Of a stretch of 64,000 nucleotides of DNA, positions 17,030-26,593 are shown one piece after another (position 1 is the stretch's first letter; each line of letters opens with the position of its first letter). Under the pieces are notes generated by a model. The model searched no databases and was not told where the DNA came from. It saw nothing but the letters and a program-made list of their open reading frames with translations. This stretch comes from Alkalimarinus coralli (lineage in GTDB: Bacteria > Pseudomonadota > Gammaproteobacteria > Pseudomonadales > Oleiphilaceae). The stretch lies in NCBI RefSeq assembly GCF_023650515.1, contig NZ_CP096016.1, positions 2,661,001-2,725,000 on the forward strand, given 5' to 3'. The position numbers and the translations under genes were made by a program.

Positions 17030-17728
17030 ATGCCTGTCTATCAAGAACTCAAACCTGAAATATTGAGTGACAACGGCTTAAACCTGTTACATGTATTCAA
17101 TATTTCAGCGCTACCGCACAGCATCATTGACTCACTTGGTCTACAACAGTCAAAGTACCAACAGCTGATTTTAGTTGGCCATGGGGGGCGCAAGCTTTGG
17201 AATTTTTTACCCCAGACCAGGCCCCACCCTGAAAACCGGATTGATGACTTCAGTCAGGCCACTATCACTAACTGGCTTAATACCGCGCACCCAACGCTGA
17301 ACTATGAGCTTGTTTACCCCCTATCGCAAACCATAAACTTGATCACCCTTGGCCAGTTAGCAGGCTGGCATCATGAGTCACCGTTTAAAGTGGGAATCAA
17401 CTCACAGTGGGGGACTTGGTTTGCTTATCGTGCGGTTATTTTGGCCAATAGCCAATTCAAAGTATCGCCCCCTTTCGAGCCACCATCACCCTGTACTAGC
17501 TGTCAGCATAAACCCTGCATTAGTCACTGCCCGGCAGGCGCATGTGAGAGTGGTAGCCTCAATATCAACACCTGTATCAATTATAGAAAGCAGGCTGAGT
17601 CCAACTGCATGAATACTTGTCACGCCCGGTTAAGCTGCCCTGTACAGCAAAAACATCGCTATACTGATGCGCAACTGGATTACCATTACACTGAATCCTT
17701 GAAAATAATCAATCAGTTCAAACTATAG
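17030..17728 (+). CDS. Ferredoxin-like Fe-S protein in the cobalamin cluster
   Basis: This protein of about 232 residues follows cobQ by 2 bases. Near the C-terminus it has C-x2-C-x4-C-x3-CP (CTSCQHKPCISHCPAGAC), a 4Fe-4S-type motif similar to the one in epoxyqueuosine reductases. More Cys residues follow (NTCINYRKQAESNCMNTCHARLSC split over about 30 residues), enough for a second cluster. The N-terminal 150 residues match nothing I can name. An in-frame ATG at 17006 overlapping cobQ is an alternative start. The position between cobQ and cobO suggests a redox role linked to corrinoid chemistry, for example supplying electrons for cobalt reduction, which is inference. Confidence 0.65.
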   Translation: MPVYQELKPEILSDNGLNLLHVFNISALPHSIIDSLGLQQSKYQQLILVGHGGRKLWNFLPQTRPHPENRIDDFSQATITNWLNTAHPTLNYELVYPLSQTINLITLGQLAGWHHESPFKVGINSQWGTWFAYRAVILANSQFKVSPPFEPPSPCTSCQHKPCISHCPAGACESGSLNINTCINYRKQAESNCMNTCHARLSCPVQQKHRYTDAQLDYHYTESLKIINQFKL

Positions 17729-17735
17729 GCCCACT

Positions 17736-18341
17736 ATGAGTGATTCTAAGTCAGCAAAACACAAAGCCAGCATGGAAAAACAAAAGGAGAAGGTCGATAA
17801 GAGTATCGCTAATGCAAATATCGAACGCGGCGTTTCAATTCTCTTAACTGGCAATGGAAAAGGAAAATCAAGTTCCGCTTTCGGCATGGTCATGCGCTGC
17901 CTCGGGTACGGTTACAACGTCGGCATTGTGCAGTTTATAAAAGGCGTACAACTGTCGGGGGAAGAGATATTCATCCGAGACCAGCACCCTGAAGTTCAAT
18001 TTCATCAGATGGGAACAGGCTTTACCTGGGATACTCAGGATAGAGACGCTGATATCGCCGCTGCTGAAAAGTCATGGAAGCACGCCGAACAGATGCTGCA
18101 AGACGAAAGCTTGCACCTTGTAGTACTGGACGAACTCACCTATATGCTGGCCTATAGCTATCTAAACGAGGAGAAAGTACTGGATGCCATTCGCAATCGT
18201 CCGGAAAATCAGAGCGTTGTGGTCACCGGACGTGGCGGCGGTAAGGCGATTCGGGAGTTGGTCGATACAGTTTCAGAAATAAACGACATCAAACATGCTT
18301 ATACCGCGGGTATCATGGCACGGAAAGGGGTGGACTATTAG
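17736..18341 (+). CDS. cobO: Corrinoid adenosyltransferase (CobO/BtuR type)
   Basis: This 201-residue enzyme transfers adenosyl from ATP to Co(I) corrinoids. It has the family P-loop [29 protein letters not shown], and [13 protein letters not shown] followed by VVVTGRGG. The N-terminal 30 residues are Lys-rich, as in other CobO proteins. It sits 7 bases after the Fe-S protein gene, in one transcription unit with cobQ. Confidence 0.94.
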   Translation: MSDSKSAKHKASMEKQKEKVDKSIANANIERGVSILLTGNGKGKSSSAFGMVMRCLGYGYNVGIVQFIKGVQLSGEEIFIRDQHPEVQFHQMGTGFTWDTQDRDADIAAAEKSWKHAEQMLQDESLHLVVLDELTYMLAYSYLNEEKVLDAIRNRPENQSVVVTGRGGGKAIRELVDTVSEINDIKHAYTAGIMARKGVDY

Positions 18342-18421
18342 TCCCCCATGAGCAGCCCGCTATCTTTGATTCATCAACAGTTTATAGTAACCTTAATTTT
18401 TTGATTTTAGAGCTGAATAAG

Positions 18422-18997
18422 ATGCCAAAAGCTAGTGAACTAAAGAAAAATGCCGCCGTCGAGTATAACGGCAACGTCTACGTCATCCGAACCATCGAGC
18501 GTTCAGTGCCGCAAGGTCGAGCTGGAGGAAGTATCTATCGTATGCGGATGTACGATGTTGCGACCGGCAATAAAATTGATGAGACCTTCAAAGATTCAGA
18601 CATGCTGAACCTCGCAGACTTAACACGTCGCCCTGCGAAGTTTTCCTACTCTGATGGCGACGAATACGTCTTTATGGATAACGAAGACTATTCATCTTAC
18701 AGCTTTAACAAAGAGCGAATTGAAGAAGAGTTACAGTTCATAAATGAAGATACCGAAGGTTTGATGGTCGTCATTGTTGACGATGCGCCAATAGCGCTGG
18801 ACCTGCCTGCCAACGTTGACCTTGATATTGTTGAGACAGACCCGGCACTGAAAGGCGGTTCTGCAACAGCAAGAACAAAACCGGCAATTCTTTCCACCGG
18901 ACTAACCGTTCAAGTGCCAGAGCATATTTCAACAGGCGAACGAATTACCATCAGCGTTGACGAGCGCAAGTTTGTCAGCCGCGCCGACTCCAAGTAA
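18422..18997 (+). CDS. yeiP: Elongation factor P-like protein (YeiP/EfpL)
   Basis: This 191-residue protein has the three-domain EF-P fold. An N-terminal KOW-like domain ([14 protein letters not shown]) carries the tip loop [10 protein letters not shown], where EF-P has its modified lysine and YeiP proteins have Arg. An OB domain contains [13 protein letters not shown], and a C-terminal OB domain contains [13 protein letters not shown]. EfpL/YeiP relieves ribosome stalling at difficult motifs. ATG at 18422 is preferred over TTG at 18401, because MPKASELKK aligns with the family N-terminus. Confidence 0.92.
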   Translation: MPKASELKKNAAVEYNGNVYVIRTIERSVPQGRAGGSIYRMRMYDVATGNKIDETFKDSDMLNLADLTRRPAKFSYSDGDEYVFMDNEDYSSYSFNKERIEEELQFINEDTEGLMVVIVDDAPIALDLPANVDLDIVETDPALKGGSATARTKPAILSTGLTVQVPEHISTGERITISVDERKFVSRADSK

Positions 18998-19010
18998 ATA
19001 GCGCATAAAC

Positions 19011-19052
19011 AAAGGGCAGGCCATTAGTTCACCAACCTAATGCCTGCCCTTT
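19011..19052. terminator. Bidirectional terminator between yeiP and uraA
   Basis: AAAGGGCAGGC-ATTAG pairs with CTAATG-CCTGCCCTTT in a long stem with an A/T-rich margin on each side. It lies between two convergent genes. Confidence 0.75.
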
Positions 19053-19081
19053 GCGATTGCCTTTTCTTAGTTCTTTGCCGG

Positions 19082-20341
19082 TTATTCGTTGGCTGGCTCA
19101 GCTTTTGGGTATGGCAATATCAGGTTTAATACAACCGCCGCTATTGCACACAGGCTGACACCTTTTAACACCATTTCACCATTACCAATCGCCATCCCGC
19201 CGATTCCGAACACCAGCACCAGTGAGACGATACTGAGGTTTCGGGGTTCAGAGAGGTCAACTTCCGACTTAATCAGTGTATTCAATCCAATAACCGCAAT
19301 CGAACCAAATAACAGAATCAGAATCCCACCCATTACAGGTGTCGGCACCGTTTGTAAAAGAGCACCAAATTTACCGACAAAGGCCAGCAGAATCGCAAAC
19401 ACTGCCGCCCAGGTCATAACCACAGGGTTGAAGTTTTTGGTCAGGATAACCGCTCCTGTGACCTCAGAGTAGGTTGTATTTGGCGGGCCGCCGAGCATCG
19501 CCGCCGCCCCTGTTGCGATACCGTCGCCTAGCAAGGTGTTCTGCAAGCCTGGCTTTTTGAAATAGTCTTTACCCGTCACAGTACCAATCGCCAGGATATC
19601 TCCCACATGTTCAATCGCTGGAGCAATCGCCACAGGAATCATAAATAGCACCGCCTGCCAGTTCCATTCCGGCATAATGAAGTTGGGCACCGCAAACCAC
19701 ACTGCATCATCCAGCGAGGTGAAGCTGACCAGCCCTAACGACAGAGACAGAGCATAACCCGCTAAAATGCCTGATAGAATAGGCAACAACCTAAAAATAC
19801 CATGGCCTTTAATCGCCACCAGCAAGGTAACGGCCAAACTCGTTAGCGACACCATCAGCGCAGTGGCATATGGGACTAGCTCAGCGGAACCATCACCGGT
19901 TTTACCCATCGCCATATTTACTGCCACAGGTGCCAAGCCGAGCCCAATCACCATGATAACCGGGCCAATCACCACCGGCGGTAGTAATCGATCTAAAAAG
20001 TCAGTGCCGTAAATGCGTATCGCAATACTCATCAATATATATAGCACACCTGCGGCCACCAGCCCTCCCATGGTGGCCGCAAGCCCCCATGTTTGCGTGC
20101 CATAAATAATAGGTGCAATAAAAGCAAACGAGGAAGCCAGAAAGATCGGAACGGTTCTTTTCGTTACCAACTGAAAAAGCAGAGTCCCTACGCCGGCAGT
20201 AAAAAGCGCAACACTCGGATCAAGCCCGGTAATCAGCGGCACCAGTACCAGTGCACCAAACGCAACAAGCAGGATTTGAGAACCTGCTAATGCATTTTGC
20301 CAGGCCGGTGCGCGGCTTGCATTTGAGGAAGTCGAATTCAT
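19082..20341 (-). CDS. uraA: Uracil permease, NCS2 family
   Basis: This 419-residue proton symporter for uracil in the inner membrane has about 14 hydrophobic helices. NCS2 hallmarks include FLASSFAFIAPI in helix 3, IAPAIEHVGDILA (Glu and His for substrate binding), and GGPPNTTYSEVTGAV in helix 10. The start is set at ATG 20341, with AAGGGGA about 7 bases upstream. A longer frame into upp lacks support. It lies 10 bases after upp in one operon. Confidence 0.93.
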   Translation of the reverse strand: MNSTSSNASRAPAWQNALAGSQILLVAFGALVLVPLITGLDPSVALFTAGVGTLLFQLVTKRTVPIFLASSFAFIAPIIYGTQTWGLAATMGGLVAAGVLYILMSIAIRIYGTDFLDRLLPPVVIGPVIMVIGLGLAPVAVNMAMGKTGDGSAELVPYATALMVSLTSLAVTLLVAIKGHGIFRLLPILSGILAGYALSLSLGLVSFTSLDDAVWFAVPNFIMPEWNWQAVLFMIPVAIAPAIEHVGDILAIGTVTGKDYFKKPGLQNTLLGDGIATGAAAMLGGPPNTTYSEVTGAVILTKNFNPVVMTWAAVFAILLAFVGKFGALLQTVPTPVMGGILILLFGSIAVIGLNTLIKSEVDLSEPRNLSIVSLVLVFGIGGMAIGNGEMVLKGVSLCAIAAVVLNLILPYPKAEPANE

Positions 20342-20351
20342 TCCGTTCCCC

Positions 20352-20978
20352 TTACTTAGTACCGAATATCTTGTCACCGGCATCGCCTAAGCCAGGCAAG
20401 ATGTACCCGTTCTCATTCAGACAACGGTCAACCGAAGCAACATAGATATCAATATCCGGGTATGCATCTTCCACTCGCTTAATGCCCTCAGGTGCCGCAA
20501 CAAGTACGAGAACCTTAATATGGTCGCAGCCAGCATTTTTTAACATTTCAATCGTTGCCACCATTGAGCCGCCGGTCGCCAGCATAGGATCAATAACCAG
20601 AGAGATACGATCTTCTATCTTTCCCACCAGTTTTTCAAAATAAGGAACCGGTTCCAGTGTCTCTTCATCACGGTATAGCCCTACCACACTCACCTTAGCA
20701 CTCGGAACCAGCTGCAATACGCCGTCCATCATGCCGAGCCCTGCCCTTAATATCGGCACTACGGTCACTTTCTTACCTTGAATCTGCTGAACGTCTATTG
20801 GGCCAGCCCAACTTTCTATGGTTTTGGATTCAAGCTCAAGATCTTTAGTCGCTTCATAGGTCAACAAGCAGCCAACTTCTGTTGCCAGTTCTCTAAAGCG
20901 TTTGGTGCTGATATCAGCTTCACGCATCAGCCCTAATTTATGTTGCACCAATGGGTGTTTAATCTCATGTACCGGCAT
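20352..20978 (-). CDS. upp: Uracil phosphoribosyltransferase
   Basis: This 208-residue enzyme makes UMP from uracil and PRPP. It shows [13 protein letters not shown], the PRPP loop [12 protein letters not shown], the Lys in [13 protein letters not shown], and a C-terminal [13 protein letters not shown] that binds uracil. The length equals the E. coli enzyme. It is transcribed ahead of uraA as a salvage operon. The 278 bases upstream show no recognisable regulatory structure, apart from the downstream terminator of the next gene. Confidence 0.96.
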   Translation of the reverse strand: MPVHEIKHPLVQHKLGLMREADISTKRFRELATEVGCLLTYEATKDLELESKTIESWAGPIDVQQIQGKKVTVVPILRAGLGMMDGVLQLVPSAKVSVVGLYRDEETLEPVPYFEKLVGKIEDRISLVIDPMLATGGSMVATIEMLKNAGCDHIKVLVLVAAPEGIKRVEDAYPDIDIYVASVDRCLNENGYILPGLGDAGDKIFGTK

Positions 20979-21197
20979 ACTTCACCTATAGAATTTGCGA
21001 AGAGTAAAATGATTTGATGAGACATCAATGAGCAACCTGTAAACCAAATTCCGTGCACAATCCCAATGCCTCAAATTGGAGCAGAGTATAACGTCAAGTA
21101 ATGGGGTTATAAACAAAATAGCGTTCGATTATCGTTTTTTTCAACCCATCATTTCTGCAAGATAAACGCACAACTTATTTTTACAGCTGGCAAAAAA

Positions 21198-21225
21198 ATA
21201 CCCTTAGATATTCACCTAAGGGTAT
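21198..21225 (-). terminator. Terminator of the OFA-family transporter gene
   Basis: ATACCCTTAG and CTAAGGGTAT form a perfect 10-bp stem with an 8-base loop. On the minus strand a T-run follows (complement of the A-tract at 21192-21198). Confidence 0.85.
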
Positions 21226-21256
21226 CGCTATATTTTTAACTCAGGCCAGCAGAAAA

Positions 21257-22498
21257 TTAGGAGGCGTGAGCAACACTAAGACGCGTGACAGTTTGCTTTT
21301 CTCTAAGCATAAACGTTAGCAGAGCACTTAGAACCAGCAAGCCTCCGGCAACCGCAAAAGAGCTGGTAAAAGAACCGCTGGATGCCTTTAATACTTCCGC
21401 CACTCTTACCAGTACAAATGCACCCGCTCCCCATGCAGTAAATAACATACCGTAATTGGTTCCAAAATTTTTCGCGCCCCATAGCCCTTTGGCAAAAGCC
21501 GGAAACAAGGAAAGGTTGGTGCCGTAGTTAAAGCCGATAAACGTTGCTAACAGAATAAGCGCCACCGCACTGGCATCATTACCGCCCAATAATGGAATAG
21601 CAGAAAACATGAGTACCGCTTGGAATATAAGCATGGCAAATAGTGTGTTGACACGCCCAATTCGGTCAGACAACAGACCTGCCACAACCCTGCCCCCAGC
21701 ATTTCCCACAGCCATGATAGATACCGCCATAAACGCCATGGTTCCCATGCTCTGTTTAGCCATGCCTGCAACGCTACCGATCACCATGAGCCCTGCACCT
21801 GCACCAATAAAGTAGATCGTCCAGAGAATATAGAATTTTGACTCCTTCAATAGCTGTGATGGAGCAAAATCCTGTGCAGGAACAACCGCAGCGGCGGCCG
21901 GCTCGTTCACACGATAGTTTTCAGGTGGGTTAGATAGCAGCATGGCCAGCGAACATACAATCACCGTAAAACCGATCCCCAGTATCATCATCGTACTCTG
22001 AAGACCAAGAGCGCCTGTCATATAGGCCGCTAAGGGGGCAATATAAACCGGAGCCAGGCCAAAACCTGATACAACAATACCTGCAATCAGTCCGGTTTTG
22101 GCTGATGGAAACCAGCGTAAAGCGGGAGGGGTCGCAGATGAGTAACCGAAGCCAATACCTGCCCCTGCAAGTACGCCAAAGCCAATAATCCAGCCCCAAT
22201 AATCTGCGGTTTGAGAGATAAGCAAGAAACCTGCACCAACCAGAACCCCACCCAATATAGCCGTAACACGGGGGCCAAAACGATCCTGGCACTTTCCTGC
22301 AACAACCATCGTTAAGGCAAACGTAAGACAAGCAACCGCGTAGGGGTCATTAATAGACGACAAGTTCCAATTAAACACCCCACCTTGCTGAATCGATTCG
22401 GTAATCTCTTTTTTAAAAATACTCCACGTATAAAGTACCCCTAACGCCAGGTTAATGCCTGTACCCGCTAAGGTGACCTGCCACCCCTTGTTCTTCAT
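21257..22498 (-). CDS. Major facilitator, oxalate/formate antiporter (OFA) family
   Basis: This 413-residue inner membrane transporter has 12 predicted helices. OFA features are the N-terminal LGVLYTWSIFKKEI, GKCQDRFGPR in loop 2-3, GAGIGFGYSSATPPALRWFPSAKTGLIAG, and the later NYGTNLSLFPAFAKGLWGAKNFGTNYG. The family exchanges small organic anions such as oxalate, formate or pyruvate. The substrate cannot be told here. It is a single gene with its own terminator. Confidence 0.9.
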   Translation of the reverse strand: MKNKGWQVTLAGTGINLALGVLYTWSIFKKEITESIQQGGVFNWNLSSINDPYAVACLTFALTMVVAGKCQDRFGPRVTAILGGVLVGAGFLLISQTADYWGWIIGFGVLAGAGIGFGYSSATPPALRWFPSAKTGLIAGIVVSGFGLAPVYIAPLAAYMTGALGLQSTMMILGIGFTVIVCSLAMLLSNPPENYRVNEPAAAAVVPAQDFAPSQLLKESKFYILWTIYFIGAGAGLMVIGSVAGMAKQSMGTMAFMAVSIMAVGNAGGRVVAGLLSDRIGRVNTLFAMLIFQAVLMFSAIPLLGGNDASAVALILLATFIGFNYGTNLSLFPAFAKGLWGAKNFGTNYGMLFTAWGAGAFVLVRVAEVLKASSGSFTSSFAVAGGLLVLSALLTFMLREKQTVTRLSVAHAS

Positions 22499-22677
22499 CT
22501 ACCATCCCCTCTCGCAGTGAGTGCCCGACCTTTCTGTATTCAGGTCAATGTCGTCATAAACTTGTGCATTTAAACGAATTCTGATTACGTTGTACTTGTA
22601 TAAGATCAAGAGCCTCTTGTGATCACCGTTGAATCTGATAGACAATGGTTCAGAGACCAGAATAATAAGGAACGAGC

Positions 22678-24312
22678 ATGGATAAGCATTTCGACTACGA
22701 CTACATCATTGTTGGCAGCGGTTTTGGGGGCTCGGTATCAGCCCTTCGTCTGTCAGAGAAAGGCTACAAGGTATTAGTGTTGGAAAAGGGAAAGTGGCTC
22801 AAAGCCAAAGACTTCCCGACAACCAACTGGAAGCTAAAAAAGTGGCTATGGCTACCACTGTTAAAGTGTTTCGGACTCTTTAAAATGACAATTTTCCGCC
22901 ATGTCACCGTACTATCCGGCGTTGGTGTCGGTGGCGGATCGCTGGTTTACGCCAACACACTGCCAGTGCCCAAAAAAACGTTTTTTGAAGCGGATAGCTG
23001 GCGTCATTTAGAAAACTGGGAAGAAGAGCTTAAGCCACACTACAAAACAGCATTAACCATGCTGGGCGCAACGCCATCTCCCCGAAAAGAGCACGGCGAT
23101 GAAGCCCTTCAAACACTCGCTAAACAAATGGGAAAAGAGGAATGTTTTGAAGCCCCTAATGTCGCGGTATTTTTTGGCGAACCGGGTAAGAAAGTCGCAG
23201 ACCCCTATTTTGACGGAAAAGGCCCGGAACGCGTAGGCTGTACTTTTTGCGGCGGCTGTATGCTCGGTTGCCGCTTCAACGCAAAAAACACCTTGGATAA
23301 AAACTACCTCTATCTTGCGCAACAGAATGGTGCAGAGATTCAAGCCGAATCAGAAGTCATCGATGTAAGAGAGTATCTTGCTGACGGCCTTCATGGTTAT
23401 AGCGTGGACTGGAAAAACTCAACTCGCTATTTCGGTGAATCTGGAACATTTCATACCAAAGGTATTATTTTTGCGGGTGGCGTTATGGGAACCATCAAGC
23501 TGCTTTTAAAACTTAAAGAAACCTCATTACCCAGAATTTCAGACCGACTCGGTTACGGTATTCGCACCAATTCAGAAGCCTTAATTCCGGTGACAACAAC
23601 CAGTAAAGAGAACGACTATTCTGAGGGCATTGCTATTAGCTCGCTGCTGCACACTGACGACCATAGCCATTTGGAGGCAGTGCGCTATTCTGCAGGTGCA
23701 GGCTTCTGGCGGCTGGCCATGGTGCCTATGGTTAGAGGTGGCAATATTATCACCCGCATTGCAAAAATGGCCTGGCAGTGGCTACGCCATCCGGTCAAAA
23801 ACTTTAGGGTGGCAACTGTTGACGACTGGGCAAAACGAACGCAAATACTGCTCTTTATGCAAACACTCGACAGCACGCTAAAGTTTACTCGCGGCCTATT
23901 CGGGATGAAATCGCGCGTAGATATAGGCGAAGCGCCTACCGCGTTTATACCCGAGGCGCAGGAGCTTGGAGAAAAATACGCTGAGATCATTGACGGAAAA
24001 CCCACTGTTTTACTTTCCGAAACGCTCATGGGCATACCGACTACCGCACACATTCTCGGTGGCGCCTGCATGGGTGACAGCGCGAGTGAAGGCGTCATCA
24101 ACTCAAAACACAGTGTGTTTGGATATCAAAACATGTATGTCTGCGATGGTTCCTCGATCTCCGCCAATATTGGTGTAAACCCATCTCTGACCATTACCGC
24201 ACTGACCGAACGAGCAATGAGCTATGTTCCTGAAAAAGAGAGACCAGAAAAAGATAGACCTGAAAAAGAGAGGCCTGAAACAAACAACCCCGAAAACGAG
24301 AAGCCTGAATGA
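22678..24312 (+). CDS. GMC-type FAD oxidoreductase, cholesterol-oxidase-like
   Basis: This 544-residue protein has the FAD-binding N-terminus YIIVGSGFGGSVSALRL, a GVGVGGGSLVYAN segment, and the C-terminal GMC-type GGACMGDSASEGV...VCDGSSISANIGVNPS. A Cys cluster C-x2-C-x2-C-x3-C (GCTFCGGCMLGC, about residues 188-199) followed by NAKNTLDKNYL is characteristic of this bacterial subgroup. The C-terminal 26 residues are a charged tandem repeat of EKERP/EKDRP type that is not part of the fold. The stop overlaps the next gene by 4 bases (ATGA), so the exporter-like protein is co-translated. The alcohol or sterol substrate is unknown. Confidence 0.85.
   Translation: MDKHFDYDYIIVGSGFGGSVSALRLSEKGYKVLVLEKGKWLKAKDFPTTNWKLKKWLWLPLLKCFGLFKMTIFRHVTVLSGVGVGGGSLVYANTLPVPKKTFFEADSWRHLENWEEELKPHYKTALTMLGATPSPRKEHGDEALQTLAKQMGKEECFEAPNVAVFFGEPGKKVADPYFDGKGPERVGCTFCGGCMLGCRFNAKNTLDKNYLYLAQQNGAEIQAESEVIDVREYLADGLHGYSVDWKNSTRYFGESGTFHTKGIIFAGGVMGTIKLLLKLKETSLPRISDRLGYGIRTNSEALIPVTTTSKENDYSEGIAISSLLHTDDHSHLEAVRYSAGAGFWRLAMVPMVRGGNIITRIAKMAWQWLRHPVKNFRVATVDDWAKRTQILLFMQTLDSTLKFTRGLFGMKSRVDIGEAPTAFIPEAQELGEKYAEIIDGKPTVLLSETLMGIPTTAHILGGACMGDSASEGVINSKHSVFGYQNMYVCDGSSISANIGVNPSLTITALTERAMSYVPEKERPEKDRPEKERPETNNPENEKPE
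24225..24309 (+). repeat. Coding tandem repeat at the C-terminus of the GMC oxidoreductase
   Basis: Degenerate 15-18-base units encode PEKERPEKDRPEKERPETN and then NPENEKPE. The units are similar enough for slippage and look recent. The last unit runs into the start of the following gene. Confidence 0.75.
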
Positions 24313-25052
24313 CTGAGTGGTTTGCAGGCCTATCGCCGGTTACCATCGCGCTGCTGTCAGCAAGTAGCTTTTTAGGGTCATTTATCACTGCTGCGTTGGG
24401 TGTCGGCGGGGGTGCGTTTTTAATTGCCGTAATGGCCGACTTAGTCCCTCCCCTCGCACTCATCCCTTTACACGGTCTGGTGCAAATGGGGTCAAACGGA
24501 TCACGCGCAGTACTCACCCGCAAGCACATCGACAAACAGGTGGTGGGTCTTTTTGCTATAGGTGCCGTAATCGCATCGGGCTGTGCCGTTTTTCTTTTGG
24601 GCGCCATCGGCACCGAAATAATTCCACCACTGGTTGCACTGTTTATCCTGTGGTTATGCTGGGGGCCGATGCCGGAGTTTGGCTTGGGAAAAACGCCCAC
24701 CGGGTTGCTACTCGGCGGATGGTTAACCACGCTAGCAACAATGACTGTGGGCGCAACTGGCCCGCTTGTCTCTGCCTGGTTGGGAAGAAGCGGGGTTGAC
24801 CGCTGGATCTATACCGCTAACTTCTCAAGCTGCATGACGCTTCAACATTTACTCAAGATAGTGGTTTTCGGGTTCGCGGGGTTCGCATTTACTGAATGGC
24901 TACCACTGCTGGGGTTGATGATAACCATGGGGTACATAGGCACAAAAATCGGCTTGCGTGTATTGGGCAAGCTCCCCGAAAAGCAATTTAAAGTGCTTTT
25001 TAAGGGGCTGCTTACCCTATTGGCCATAAGAGTCCTCGTCACCTGGGCATAA
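24309..25052 (+). CDS. TauE/SafE family membrane exporter
   Basis: This 247-residue protein has about eight hydrophobic helices. The two TauE half-repeats begin near GSFITAALGVGGGAFLIAV and TMTVGATGPLVSAWL. Members export sulfite, sulfoacetate or other small anions. Overlap with the oxidoreductase gene (ATGA) suggests a joint role, with the oxidation product possibly exported, but no substrate is evident. Confidence 0.85.
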   Translation: MTEWFAGLSPVTIALLSASSFLGSFITAALGVGGGAFLIAVMADLVPPLALIPLHGLVQMGSNGSRAVLTRKHIDKQVVGLFAIGAVIASGCAVFLLGAIGTEIIPPLVALFILWLCWGPMPEFGLGKTPTGLLLGGWLTTLATMTVGATGPLVSAWLGRSGVDRWIYTANFSSCMTLQHLLKIVVFGFAGFAFTEWLPLLGLMITMGYIGTKIGLRVLGKLPEKQFKVLFKGLLTLLAIRVLVTWA

Positions 25053-25092
25053 CTTAGCGCAGCTAAAGCCAGGGTCAGAAGCGGCAAACCAC

Positions 25093-26232
25093 TTATAGCG
25101 ATCGAGCGACGATCTCTTTCATTATTTCATTGGTTCCGGCATATATTCGCTGAACACGAGAATCAGCCCAGGCCCTCGCAATAGGATACTCCCACATGTA
25201 TCCGTAGCCGCCATGAAGCTGTACACATTCATCCATCACCTTGCACTGCAAATCAGTTGTCCACTGTTTAAGCATTGCAGCCGTAGGCACATCTAACTTT
25301 TTGTCCAGGTGCAGTTCCAAACAGCGATCTGCAAAGCAACGCCCAGCGATAATATCGGCTTTAAGTTCGGCCAGTTTGAAACGCGTGTTTTGGAACGACA
25401 TAACCGGCTTGCCAAAGGCTTTTCGCTCTTTAACATAGTCGATGGTCCATTGCAGCGCAGCTTCACAGGCAGCCATGGCCGTAAGACCAACCAATAGTCG
25501 TTCTTGCGGCAACTCCTGCATTAGCTGAACAAACCCTCTGCCTTCTGCATCACCCAGTAAATTCTCTTCCGGTATCTCAACATCCTGGAAAAACAGCTCC
25601 GAGGTATCCTGTGCTTTCATGCCCACTTTTTCAAGATTCTGACCTTTTTCGAACCCTTTTGTACCTGTTTCAACAATAAACAAACTGGTGCCTTTAGCAC
25701 CTTCTTTCGGGTCTGTTTTAGCCACGACAATGACCAGATCACAAAGCTGACCATTGGTGATAAACGTTTTAGAGCCATTGAGAATGTACTTATCGCCTTT
25801 TTTTATTGCCGTCGTTTTCACGCCCTGCAAATCTGAACCCGCTCCCGGTTCAGTCATCGCGATAGCCCCAATCATCTCGCCGCTAATCAGCTTGGGTATA
25901 TAGTGTTGCTTCTGCGCTTCAGTACCATGGCGCAATATATAAGGCATGACAATATCCGAATGAAGGGAAAAGCCGACCCCCGATAGGCCAAGCGCAGAGG
26001 CTTCTTCCATCACTACAGCGCTATATCTAAAATCAGCCCCTACACCACCATACTCTTCAGGCGCTGTCGGGCACAAAAACCCCATCTCTCCTGCTTTTCG
26101 CCAAAGCTCTTTCGAAACTTGCCCTTCCTTTTCCCATTGAGTATGAAAAGGAACCGCTTCTTTCACAAAAAACTTATTAACCGCATCTCTAAAACCTTCT
26201 AAATCTGAATCAAACAACGGGCGTGTCAGCAT
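25093..26232 (-). CDS. Acyl-CoA dehydrogenase, long-chain/isovaleryl-type
   Basis: This 379-residue flavoprotein oxidises acyl-CoA at the alpha-beta bond. It has AIAMTEPGAGSDLQG (flavin and substrate binding), TFITNGQLCDLVIVVAKT, and the C-terminal QRIYAGTNEIMKEI. The usual EGT Glu is Ala here. The catalytic base is then expected in helix G (QERLLVGLTAMAACEAALQ), as in long-chain and isovaleryl-CoA enzymes. It is a monocistronic minus-strand gene with AGGAGA-like sequence upstream. The chain-length preference cannot be read from the sequence. Confidence 0.9.
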   Translation of the reverse strand: MLTRPLFDSDLEGFRDAVNKFFVKEAVPFHTQWEKEGQVSKELWRKAGEMGFLCPTAPEEYGGVGADFRYSAVVMEEASALGLSGVGFSLHSDIVMPYILRHGTEAQKQHYIPKLISGEMIGAIAMTEPGAGSDLQGVKTTAIKKGDKYILNGSKTFITNGQLCDLVIVVAKTDPKEGAKGTSLFIVETGTKGFEKGQNLEKVGMKAQDTSELFFQDVEIPEENLLGDAEGRGFVQLMQELPQERLLVGLTAMAACEAALQWTIDYVKERKAFGKPVMSFQNTRFKLAELKADIIAGRCFADRCLELHLDKKLDVPTAAMLKQWTTDLQCKVMDECVQLHGGYGYMWEYPIARAWADSRVQRIYAGTNEIMKEIVARSL

Positions 26233-26593
26233 GGGCTATCTCCTCAATATTTTACTTATTCTGGTATCCCCGTTTGGTATATGAAACCAAGGGGCGCATA
26301 CCCTCAGTTTCTCAAGCCTGAACTGTTTTGCTCAATGCTCTAATCCACCAATTTAAGTAGCTAAAAAAATCACGTAAGTCATAGAGCATGAAATGAAGTG
26401 ATACACGGCTTCCAGCGATCACAGTGAACCATCTCGACACGAACATAGTTTTGTGACGCACATCTCATTAACCAGCTCACACTTGTTTATTTTTTGTACA
26501 AAACTGCCAGTTTGACATAAAAGAATGACTGAGGTTCATAAAAAAATAAAAAAACAATCGCTTGACCCAAAGCGAAGGGAACGGAGACAAACA
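26233..26593. other. Intergenic gap with an imperfect inverted repeat
   Basis: The only structure seen is GGTATCCCCGTTTGGT...ACCAAGGGGCGCATACC at about 26262-26301, an interrupted dyad 30 bases upstream of the acyl-CoA dehydrogenase start. It could be an operator for that gene. Otherwise the gap looks like featureless A/T-rich spacer. Confidence 0.4.
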
